A stretch of 64,000 nt of DNA. Origin: Paraburkholderia translucens. Lineage in GTDB: Bacteria > Pseudomonadota > Gammaproteobacteria > Burkholderiales > Burkholderiaceae. The stretch covers positions 62,001-126,000 of the forward strand of contig NZ_JAJITC010000002.1 of NCBI RefSeq assembly GCF_020881035.1, in the 5' to 3' direction. Below, piece after piece: positions 57,417 through 64,000 of the stretch; position 1 is the first letter of the stretch, and the number at the start of each line of letters is the position of its first letter. Made by a program: the position numbers and the translations under genes. A model generated the notes under the pieces. That model saw nothing but the letters and a program-made list of their open reading frames with translations. It searched no databases and was not told the origin of the DNA.

Positions 57417-58130
57417 ATGACAGCCCTGACAGCCCCGACCGCTCATTCGCTCCATCTCGATCACCTGGTAGTCTCCGCGCGCGCGTTGGACGAAGGCGCG
57501 CGGTACGTTGCGGACACGCTCGGCGTCGCACCGGCCGGCGGCGGCGCGCATCCGCTGATGCGCACCCACAACCGGCTGCTGGGACTGTGGGGCGGCGTCT
57601 ATCTGGAAGTGATCGCGATCGATCCGCAGGCCGTGGCCGACGCCGCAGCCAGTGGCGCCGGGCCGCGTCCGCGCCTGTTCTCGCTCGACGACCCGGCGAC
57701 GCAGGCGCGCCTGGAAAACGGGCCGTATCTGTCGCACTGGGTCGCGCGCGTCGAGCGGCCGAAGCATCTCGCGACGTGGCAGGCGCAGTATCCGCTGCGT
57801 ATCGCCCCGGTCGTGCCGATGACGCGCGGCGATTTCACATGGGGCCTGACGGTGCCCGACGACGGGTCGTTCCCCGCCTGGCAAGGTGCCGGCGATGGCG
57901 TGCTGCCGTCGCTGATCCAGTGGGACTCGCCGCGTCATCCGTCGCAGTCGCTCGCACCGACGAACCTCGCGCTGAAGGCGCTGAAAGCCGTGCATCCGCG
58001 GGCGGAACTGATCGGCGAGCATCTGCGCTGGCTCGGCGCCGCGCACCTGCTCGACTTGCAGCCGACCGACGGCGCCCCGGCGCTCGTCGCTGAATTTGAA
58101 ACACCCGAGGGTCCGCGAACCCTCAGATAA
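57417..58130 (+). CDS. VOC/glyoxalase-like protein, 237 aa
   Basis: A 237-residue protein of the glyoxalase-3-like (PF13468) kind. LHLDHLVVSARALDEGARYVADTLGV is the VOC opening; His16 and a later Glu in LWGGVYLEVIAI are candidate metal ligands. PYLSHWVARVERPKHLA lies mid-chain, and ALKAVHPRAELIGEHLRWLG is in the C-terminal half. It is a two-module fold in one chain. The substrate is unknown. It is the first gene running rightward from mocR and precedes an aminotransferase by 103 bases. Confidence 0.8.
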   Translation: MTALTAPTAHSLHLDHLVVSARALDEGARYVADTLGVAPAGGGAHPLMRTHNRLLGLWGGVYLEVIAIDPQAVADAAASGAGPRPRLFSLDDPATQARLENGPYLSHWVARVERPKHLATWQAQYPLRIAPVVPMTRGDFTWGLTVPDDGSFPAWQGAGDGVLPSLIQWDSPRHPSQSLAPTNLALKALKAVHPRAELIGEHLRWLGAAHLLDLQPTDGAPALVAEFETPEGPRTLR

Positions 58131-58233
58131 GCAGCGCGCGAGTTGGCAACCCGTTGGCCCCGGCGGTACCAGTTGCCGAGTCGCGCGATAATCGAAGTTT
58201 TGACCGGTTCCAGAAACACCAGCAGAGGAGATC

Positions 58234-59430
58234 ATGGACCAAAGCGACCTGAAAGCCCCGACGTGGCAATTGTCCGAACGCGCACGCAAGCTCACGAGCT
58301 CCGCGATCCGCGAGATCCTGAAGGTCACGGAACGGCCCGAAGTCATCTCCTTCGCCGGCGGCCTGCCCTCGCCGGCCACATTTCCGGCCGAGCGCATGCG
58401 CGAGGCGGCCGAGCGCATCCTGCGCGACACGCCTGCCGCGGCGCTGCAGTACAGCGCGACCGAAGGCTATCTGCCGCTGCGCGAATGGATCGCGCAACGC
58501 TACTCGACCCACGGCGCGCAGATCCGTGCGTCGCAGGTGCTGATCACGACCGGCTCACAACAGGCGCTCGACCTGCTCGGCAAGGTGCTCGTCTGCGTCG
58601 ATAGCCCGGTGCTGGTCGAAACGCCGACCTACCTCGGCGCGCTGCAATCGTTCTCGATGTACGAGCCGCACTACGTGCAGGTGCCGACCGACGAGCAGGG
58701 CCTGATCCCCGAAGGCCTCGAGCCGGAACTGACCAAAGGCGCACGTTTGCTGTACGCGCAGCCGAACTTCCAGAATCCGACGGGCCGCCGTCTGCCGGTC
58801 GAACGCCGCCGCGCGCTCGCCGAGTTCGCGAAGACCGCGCCGTTCCCGGTGATCGAAGACGACCCGTACGGCGCACTCGACTACGCGGGCGAACCGCTGC
58901 CGACGATGCTGTCGATGGCGCCCGATCACATCGTCCATCTCGGTTCGTTCTCGAAGGTGCTCGCGCCGGGTCTGCGCGTCGGCTTCATCATCGCGCCCGA
59001 GGAGCTGATCTTCAAACTCGTGCAGGCCAAGCAGGCCACCGACCTGCACACACCGAGCTTTACGCAGCGCATCGTGCACGAAGTGGTCAAGGACGGCTTT
59101 CTCGACACGCACGTGCCGACGATCCGCGAGCTGTATCGCAACCAGTGCGGCGCGATGCTCGCCGCGCTCGAGCGCTATATGCCCGAGGGCGTCAGCTGGA
59201 ACCGTCCGGAAGGCGGCATGTTCATCTGGGTCAATCTGCCGGCGCAGATCGACAGCATGAAGCTGCTCGAGGAAGCGGTCGCGCAGAACGTTGCGTTCGT
59301 GCCGGGCGGCCCGTTCTTCGCGAACGAAGCGCAGCACAACACGCTGCGTCTGTCGTTTGTCACGGTGCCACCGGCTAGAATCGACGAAGGCGTGGCGCGT
59401 CTCGCGGCACTCGTGCGCGCGAAAATCTGA
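58234..59430 (+). CDS. PLP-dependent aminotransferase, 2-aminoadipate/LysN-like
   Basis: A 398-residue fold-type I aminotransferase. GGLPSPATFPAERMREAAERIL, LQYSATEGYLPLREWIAQR, FQNPTGRRLPVERRRAL and VIEDDPYGALDY are the cofactor and substrate segments, and LGSFSKVLAPGLRVGF carries the PLP Lys at 241. The set resembles LysN, 2-aminoadipate or multisubstrate aminotransferases. GAGGAG lies four bases before the ATG. It is part of the run mocR, VOC, aminotransferase, Rid, PhzF. The natural substrate is unknown. Confidence 0.88.
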   Translation: MDQSDLKAPTWQLSERARKLTSSAIREILKVTERPEVISFAGGLPSPATFPAERMREAAERILRDTPAAALQYSATEGYLPLREWIAQRYSTHGAQIRASQVLITTGSQQALDLLGKVLVCVDSPVLVETPTYLGALQSFSMYEPHYVQVPTDEQGLIPEGLEPELTKGARLLYAQPNFQNPTGRRLPVERRRALAEFAKTAPFPVIEDDPYGALDYAGEPLPTMLSMAPDHIVHLGSFSKVLAPGLRVGFIIAPEELIFKLVQAKQATDLHTPSFTQRIVHEVVKDGFLDTHVPTIRELYRNQCGAMLAALERYMPEGVSWNRPEGGMFIWVNLPAQIDSMKLLEEAVAQNVAFVPGGPFFANEAQHNTLRLSFVTVPPARIDEGVARLAALVRAKI

Positions 59431-59452
59431 TCGGCATAAGCCACACTGACAT

Positions 59453-59495
59453 CGGGGCGAAGTTTGCACGCGCGTTGCGTGCGGACTTCGCCCCG
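59453..59495 (+). terminator. Large hairpin between aminotransferase and Rid genes
   Basis: CGGGGCGAAGT (59453-59463) pairs perfectly with ACTTCGCCCCG (59485-59495), and within it GCACGC (59466-59471) pairs with GCGTGC (59477-59482) around a 5-base loop. The mismatch between stems is two bases a side. No T-run follows; it may be a terminator, an attenuator or an RNA-processing site. Confidence 0.6.
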
Positions 59496-59533
59496 CCTGC
59501 ATTCATGCAATCTCAACGAAACGAGGACACGAC

Positions 59534-59998
59534 ATGGCTCAATCGAATGTGTACGACAAGCTCAAGGAACTCGGCATCGAACTGCCGGCGGCGGGTGCGC
59601 CGGCAGCGGCCTATGTGATGAGCGCGCAAAGCGGCAACACGGTGTACCTGTCGGGCCACATCGCGAAGAAGGAGGGCAAGGTGTGGGCCGGCAAGCTCGG
59701 CGCAACGATGGGCACCGACGAAGGCAAGGCCGCGGCGCGCTCGATCGCGATCGATCTGCTCGCCACCTTGCACGCGCACGTCGGCGACCTGAACCGCGTC
59801 ACGCGCATCGTCAAGCTGATGAGCCTCGTGAACTCGACGCTCGAGTTCACCGAGCAGCATCTGGTCACGAACGGCGCGTCCGAGCTGATCGCCGATGTGT
59901 TCGGCGAGCGCGGCAAGCACGCGCGCTCGGCGTTCGGAGTCGCGCAGATCCCGCTCGGCGCGTGCGTCGAAATCGAGCTGATCGCCGAGGTCGAATAA
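59534..59998 (+). CDS. Rid-family protein (YjgF/UK114-like, 154 aa)
   Basis: A 154-residue member of the longer Rid subfamily (usual about 150). NTVYLSGHIAKKEGKVWAGKLG is the opening, LLATLHAHVGDLNRVTRIVKLM the helix, and HARSAFGVAQIPLGACVEIELIAEV the C-terminal strand with an Arg at the position that in RidA binds the imine carboxylate. Rid proteins hydrolyse reactive enamine/imine intermediates of PLP enzymes, and it lies next to an aminotransferase. Whether this subfamily has deaminase activity is uncertain. GAAACGAGGAC lies upstream of the ATG. Confidence 0.88.
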   Translation: MAQSNVYDKLKELGIELPAAGAPAAAYVMSAQSGNTVYLSGHIAKKEGKVWAGKLGATMGTDEGKAAARSIAIDLLATLHAHVGDLNRVTRIVKLMSLVNSTLEFTEQHLVTNGASELIADVFGERGKHARSAFGVAQIPLGACVEIELIAEVE

Positions 59999-60071
59999 GC
60001 CTCGAAGCGATGTAACAATGCATGCGGCATCGCGTGAAGTTGGTCCATGATTCACGCCGCATTGAAAATCG

Positions 60072-60112
60072 AACGCGCCGTCTGGTGTCACGCACCGGCG
60101 GCGCGTTTTGTT
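60072..60112 (+). terminator. Terminator after the Rid gene
   Basis: AACGCGCCG (60072-60080) pairs with CGGCGCGTT (60099-60107), followed by TTG TTT. The loop is 18 bases. It lies 74 bases after the Rid stop, so the PhzF gene should have its own start of transcription or rely on read-through. Confidence 0.7.
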
Positions 60113-60193
60113 TGACTGCAACGGTGGATCGCCGGTGCAGACGCGGATAGAATCCGCGAACTCCTTCCACGTCCATTGCGCCCGGGGCTGTCG

Positions 60194-61093
60194 ATGTCCG
60201 CTCACACTGTTCGTTTCAAACAGGTCGACGTGTTTACGTCGGCACCGTTCAAGGGCAATCCGCTTGCCGTCGTGTTCGACGCCGACGCGCTCGATACCGC
60301 GCAGATGCAGGCCATCGCGCGCTGGACCAACCTGTCCGAAACCACGTTTCTGCTGCAGCCGACCGATGCCGCCGCCGACTACCGCGTGCGCATCTTCACG
60401 CCGGGCGGCGAGTTGCCGTTCGCGGGTCACCCGACGCTCGGCACCGCGCATGCTCTGCGCGAAAGCGGCTACCAGCCGAAGCTGCTCGGCAAGCTGATCC
60501 AGCAATGCGGCGTGGGTCTCGTCGAACTCGAAGCACTCGACGGCGCCCACAGCGCGCACGGCGCATGGGCGTTCGCCGCGCCGCCCGCACGCGTGACACC
60601 GCTCCCCGAGCATCGTTACCAAACGCTGTCTACGGCATTACGAAGTCAGTCGATCGACTTCAGCGCGCCCCCGTGCGCGGTCGATAACGGTGCCCCATGG
60701 CTCGTCGTGCGCGTCGACTCGGCACGCACCTGCCTCGCGCTCGAACCCGATGCGGCCGCGCTCGCCGAACTCGCGCATTCGCTCGACACGCACGGCGTCG
60801 CCGTGTACGGCCCGCACGACGCCGACGGCCCGGCAACGTTCGAGGTCCGATGCCTGATGGCGGGCGGCGGTTTCGGCGTCGGTGAAGACCCGGTGACGGG
60901 CAGCGCCAACGCCGCGCTCGCGGGTCTTCTAAATCTCCAGCAACGCCGTCCCGGCACGCGCTACACGGCGCGTCAGGGCACCGTGCTCGGGCGCGCGGGC
61001 GAGGTGTCGGTCCACTACGACGATGCGCGCGGCAAGATCTGGATCGGTGGTCCTTCGGTGACGATCGTCGACGGTACGTGCCGGCTTGCGTAA
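60194..61093 (+). CDS. PhzF-family isomerase/epimerase
   Basis: A 299-residue PhzF protein. FKQVDVFTSAPFKGNPLAVVFDA opens it, NLSETTFLL carries the catalytic Glu49, and RIFTPGGELPFAGHPTLGTAHAL is the first Gly-rich loop. CLMAGGGFGVGEDPVTGSANAAL is its counterpart in the second half. PhzF makes trans-2,3-dihydro-3-hydroxyanthranilate isomerise in phenazine synthesis, but most homologues have other or unknown substrates, and no phenazine gene is here. The ATG at 60194 begins the family domain. Confidence 0.9.
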   Translation: MSAHTVRFKQVDVFTSAPFKGNPLAVVFDADALDTAQMQAIARWTNLSETTFLLQPTDAAADYRVRIFTPGGELPFAGHPTLGTAHALRESGYQPKLLGKLIQQCGVGLVELEALDGAHSAHGAWAFAAPPARVTPLPEHRYQTLSTALRSQSIDFSAPPCAVDNGAPWLVVRVDSARTCLALEPDAAALAELAHSLDTHGVAVYGPHDADGPATFEVRCLMAGGGFGVGEDPVTGSANAALAGLLNLQQRRPGTRYTARQGTVLGRAGEVSVHYDDARGKIWIGGPSVTIVDGTCRLA

Positions 61094-61447
61094 GCGGCTG
61101 GCGGCCTCGCGCGCACACTATGGCGAAGCACCGCATGTCGACGCATCAGGCCACGAAAAGCCCCAGGGCGATGGCATTGCCATCCCCGATTCTCCGAATT
61201 CCTCGCGGCCGACGCGCCAGCGTATACCCGATGCCCGGACGCTTCCTTAATCCAGTGGCATTCAGTAATATCGAGACGTAAATATCGAACCGTATCCGAC
61301 GACCTGTGGACGGTCAGGCGCGGCGCCACGCCCTCTCCTCCTGGGCAGCAGCTTTCGCACCTTGGTCACCATGCAGCTATCCATCTATTTCGCGCAATCG
61401 ATGCCCGTGCGTTTGCAAGCGGCCCGCACCCAGTCAAGGGCCGGGCG
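61094..61447. other. Non-coding gap before the GGDEF-EAL gene
   Basis: 354 bases with no convincing gene. GATGGCA-T-TGCCATC (61170-61184) is a perfect 15-base odd palindrome, a possible operator or weak terminator of the PhzF gene. No clear promoter pair was found. Confidence 0.45.
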
Positions 61448-63811
61448 ATGACTCAGGACCGCTTCTCCGACCCGCGCGAAACCAGGCCACCCCGCGATCC
61501 AGTTGCCACACGCCGTCGCGCGTTGCTCGTCATTCCGGCTCTCGGCGTACTGGTACTGGTCCTGCTTTGGACCGTGATCTTCGCGCGGCTGTCGGTTGAA
61601 AAGGATGCGACGTACCGCGAGGCGATGGCGTCGTCCGCCATTCTTTCCGCGGCGCTCGAGCAGCACACTATCAAGGCGATTCACCAGGTCGATCAGATCA
61701 CGCGCTTCGTCAAATACGAGTACGAAAAGACGCCCGGTCGTTTCGATCTTGCGAGCACCGTCGAGAAAAGCGTCGTGCAAAGCGAAACGCTCGTGCAGGT
61801 GTCGCTGATCGACGAGCACGGCAGACTGATCGCCAACACGGCCGAGCCCAATCCCGCTCACATCGACCTGTCCGATCGCGAGCACTTCAAGGTCCACGAG
61901 CACGAGAACGACGACCAGCTTTACATCAGCAAGCCGGTGCTCGGCCGCGTGTCGGGTCACTGGACGCTGCAGATGACGCGGCGTCTGAATCACCCGGACG
62001 GCTCGTTCGCGGGCGTCGTCGTCGTCTCCGAAGACCCCAGCTATTTCACGTCGGACTTCTACAACAACGCGGCGATCGGCCGCGAAGGCGTGATCGCGGT
62101 GATCTCGGACAGCGGCACCGTGCTCGCGCGCCGCACCGGCAACGCGGACAAGGCGAGCGGCACGTTCACCGCGAGCGGCACGTATCCGACTTCGGAGCAC
62201 GTGTCGGGCACCTACGTCGATTCGATCGACAACGTCACGCGCATCGTGTCGTACCGGCACATCGACGGCTATCCGCTCGGCGTGCTCGTCGGTCTCTCGC
62301 AGGGCGAGGAATTCGCCGACTACAACCACACGCGCAACGTCTATCTGCTGATGGCGGGCTTCGTCTCGCTCGCCATGCTCAGCTTCTTCGCGGTGGCGAC
62401 CGGCCTGATCGGCAAGCTGCTCGGCCGCGAGCGCGAGATGACGCATCTCGTCGAATACGATCTGCTGACCGGCCTGCGCAATCGTTATGCGACGCTGCAG
62501 GCGCTGCGCCAGGACGTCGCGCAGCCGTCGAACCTCGGCCGTCTTGCCATTCTTTTTATCGATCTCGACAACTTCAAGACCGTCAACGACACGCTCGGCC
62601 ACAACGCCGGTGACATCGTGCTGCAGATGACCGCCTCGCGCCTGTCCGCCGCGGTCGGCGACGGCGGCGCGCTCTCCCGCATCGGCGGCGACGAGTTCGT
62701 CGTCGTGATCAAGGGTGACGACGTCGAGAAGCGCGCCGTCACGCTCGCCGAAGCCGCCAGCAGAGTGTTCTCGAAGCCGTTCGAGGTGCGCGGCAGCTCG
62801 TTCGTGCTGCATGCGAGCATCGGCATCGCGCTGTACTCGGTCGCGAACGAGACCGAGATCGACTTGCTGAAGAAAGCCGACCTCGCGATGTACAGCGCGA
62901 AGGACGCCGGCAAGAACTGCTATCAGTTCTATTCGCCGGATCTGTCACATCGCGCGGACCATCTGATGAAGTGGGAACAGCAGTTGCGCGTCGCGCTCGA
63001 CGAGGGACAACTGTTCCTCGCGTATCAGCCGAAGATCGATTTGACGCGCCGCTGCATCACCGGCTTCGAAGCACTGCTGCGCTGGAATCATCCGCAGCAC
63101 GGACTGATCCCGGCCAACGAATTCATCCCCGTGGCCGAATCGACCGGCCTGATCGTGCCGATCGGCGACTTCGTGATCGAGACGGCGTGCCGCCAGCTCG
63201 CGCAATGGCAGCAGCAGGGCTACGACACGCTCTCGCTCGCGGTGAATATTTCGGCGGTGCAGTTCTGGCGCGGCGATCTGTTCGAAACGATCTCGCGCGC
63301 AATCGAGGAAAGCGGCATCTCCGCGCGCCGCCTCGAGCTCGAAATCACCGAGACGACGATGATGGAATTTCCGGAAGTCGTCGCCGAAAAAATCTTCGCG
63401 CTAAAGCGTCTCGGCGTGCGCATCGCGCTCGACGATTTCGGCACCGGCTATTCGTCGCTGTCCTATCTGAACCGCTTCGCCGTCGATACGCTGAAGGTGG
63501 ACCGCTCGTTCGTCCAGGCGATCCCGGGCGACCGCAGCGTCTGCGTGATGGTCACCGCGATCGTCAACCTCGCGCGCTCGCTCGGGCTCAAGGTGGTGGT
63601 CGAAGGCACGGAGACCGAAGAGCAGATTGCGTGGCTGGCCGCGCTCGGCCATATCGAGGCACAGGGTTTCCTGTTCTCGCGTCCGGTGCCGGTGGAGGCG
63701 ATTCCGGCGCTGCTCGAGCGCTTCGGTGTATGCGGCGTCAACAACGCGGGCGGCCGCCGCGCCGAGCACGAAACCGACAACATGAACAGCGTATCGAGCA
63801 CCAACAATTAA
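61448..63811 (+). CDS. Membrane c-di-GMP enzyme: sensor, GGDEF and EAL domains
   Basis: A 787-residue receptor. A helix near 25-45 (RALLVIPALGVLVLVLLWTV) and another near 295-320 (LMAGFVSLAMLSFFAVATGLI) bracket a periplasmic PDC/Cache-like sensor of about 250 residues. GGDEF is intact at 413-417 with LTGLRNR and DLDNFKTVNDTLGH before it, but no RxxD inhibitory site. EAL is intact at 541-543, with ELEITETTMM, DDFGTGYSSLSYL and VVEGTET. Both cyclase and phosphodiesterase activities look possible; the balance needs experiment. It is transcribed alone. Confidence 0.92.
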   Translation: MTQDRFSDPRETRPPRDPVATRRRALLVIPALGVLVLVLLWTVIFARLSVEKDATYREAMASSAILSAALEQHTIKAIHQVDQITRFVKYEYEKTPGRFDLASTVEKSVVQSETLVQVSLIDEHGRLIANTAEPNPAHIDLSDREHFKVHEHENDDQLYISKPVLGRVSGHWTLQMTRRLNHPDGSFAGVVVVSEDPSYFTSDFYNNAAIGREGVIAVISDSGTVLARRTGNADKASGTFTASGTYPTSEHVSGTYVDSIDNVTRIVSYRHIDGYPLGVLVGLSQGEEFADYNHTRNVYLLMAGFVSLAMLSFFAVATGLIGKLLGREREMTHLVEYDLLTGLRNRYATLQALRQDVAQPSNLGRLAILFIDLDNFKTVNDTLGHNAGDIVLQMTASRLSAAVGDGGALSRIGGDEFVVVIKGDDVEKRAVTLAEAASRVFSKPFEVRGSSFVLHASIGIALYSVANETEIDLLKKADLAMYSAKDAGKNCYQFYSPDLSHRADHLMKWEQQLRVALDEGQLFLAYQPKIDLTRRCITGFEALLRWNHPQHGLIPANEFIPVAESTGLIVPIGDFVIETACRQLAQWQQQGYDTLSLAVNISAVQFWRGDLFETISRAIEESGISARRLELEITETTMMEFPEVVAEKIFALKRLGVRIALDDFGTGYSSLSYLNRFAVDTLKVDRSFVQAIPGDRSVCVMVTAIVNLARSLGLKVVVEGTETEEQIAWLAALGHIEAQGFLFSRPVPVEAIPALLERFGVCGVNNAGGRRAEHETDNMNSVSSTNN

Positions 63812-63848
63812 AGGACGGGTGCCCGCACGGCGGGCGGCCGCAGCGCCG

Positions 63849-64000
63849 ATGCAGACCATCACGAGCGAGGAGGCCGCCCGCCGCGGGCAACGGGAGCCGC
63901 TATGGACGCTGTTCAGGGTTGTATTCGGCCTGTCGGCGCTATCGTGGGGCGGGCTCGCGTTGATGGCGCAGCTCGAGCATCACTACGTCGAACGCCAGCG
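63849..64000 (+). CDS. Chromate transporter ChrA-family, 3' end outside window
   Basis: The first 50 codons of a membrane protein. After a short polar leader, LWTLFRVVFGLSALSWGGLALM and AQLEHHYVERQR match the start of the CHR family, which exports chromate or takes up anions. The reading frame is open at the window edge. It follows the GGDEF-EAL gene by 37 bases. Family assignment rests on a short stretch. Confidence 0.65.
   Translation, partial: MQTITSEEAARRGQREPLWTLFRVVFGLSALSWGGLALMAQLEHHYVERQ

Noticed and set aside
60176..60193. An earlier TTG start for the PhzF gene.
   Set aside because: It adds MRPGLS before the family start and has no ribosome site; ATG at 60194 fits homologues.
1..64000. 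tRNA, rRNA, CRISPR arrays, insertion sequences and prophage genes.
   Set aside because: Intergenic segments were read for T-loop sequences, regular repeats and transposase motifs; none was seen. Very degenerate elements could be missed without computation.

Overview
The window is ordinary chromosome from a high-G+C betaproteobacterium. It most resembles Burkholderiaceae of the Burkholderia/Paraburkholderia/Caballeronia type. Signs of this are an intracellular PHB depolymerase with the Cys183/Asp355/His388 triad, a monomeric NADP-isocitrate dehydrogenase, RsxB without the rest of an Rnf complex, DUF1841, a DUF3311 plus solute:sodium symporter pair, a FUSC-type exporter, and a long-linker FtsK. 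I see no insertion sequence, prophage, CRISPR array, rRNA or tRNA. The placement is an inference from gene content, not from a database search.

Layout. 1-3.2 kb: end of a VOC protein, an MFS transporter, rdgC and a small unknown gene. 3.2-10.9 kb: a surface-glycan block (GT2, O-antigen ligase, GT4, GT2, MsbA, WaaE-like GT2) in which each gene lies on the opposite strand from the one before it. 11-18 kb: dnaE, two tRNA wobble-base enzymes (trhO, gluQRS) and a DEAD-box helicase. 18-24 kb: an aldehyde dehydrogenase with a TPP-dependent acetolactate-synthase-like enzyme, an MliC lysozyme inhibitor, purT and a META-domain lipoprotein. 24-34 kb: ftsK, a periplasmic lactonase-type propeller, two small proteins, a GH15 glucoamylase/trehalase and phaZ, so carbon-store mobilisation genes sit together. 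34-38 kb: TetR regulator, rsxB, nth, DUF1841 and two tandem cytochromes c. 38-46 kb: MoxR and CoxE-like VWA pair, BenE transporter, transaldolase, VOC protein, FUSC protein, and a monocarboxylate-type SSS symporter with its DUF3311 partner. 46-52 kb: spermidine-synthase-like protein, icd, an AraC regulator, cupin and GNAT genes, and a decayed RelE/ParE toxin. 52-57 kb: ubiC overlapping a hypoxanthine-DNA glycosylase gene, htpG with a textbook sigma-32 promoter, and a MocR regulator. 57-64 kb: VOC, aminotransferase, Rid-family and PhzF genes running away from mocR, a GGDEF-EAL receptor, and the start of a chromate transporter.

Best candidates for unreported biology: (1) the MocR/VOC/aminotransferase/Rid/PhzF neighbourhood at 55.7-61.1 kb, which reads like an uncharacterised amino-compound pathway with repeated CGGTACA boxes in front of mocR; (2) a promoter followed by two tandem terminator-like hairpins at 29.47-29.65 kb with no gene between them, which may be a small RNA or a leader attenuator for the 50-residue DUF3096 protein; (3) the phaZ control region, with a near-consensus promoter overlaid by a perfect palindrome; (4) the htpG sigma-32 promoter whose -35 box contains the mocR stop codon; (5) an 11-bp direct repeat between icd and the AraC gene; (6) a 28-bp near-perfect palindrome at the break point of a truncated toxin gene. 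None of these is proven. No single unmistakable novel system, such as a defence island or a new secretion locus, is visible.
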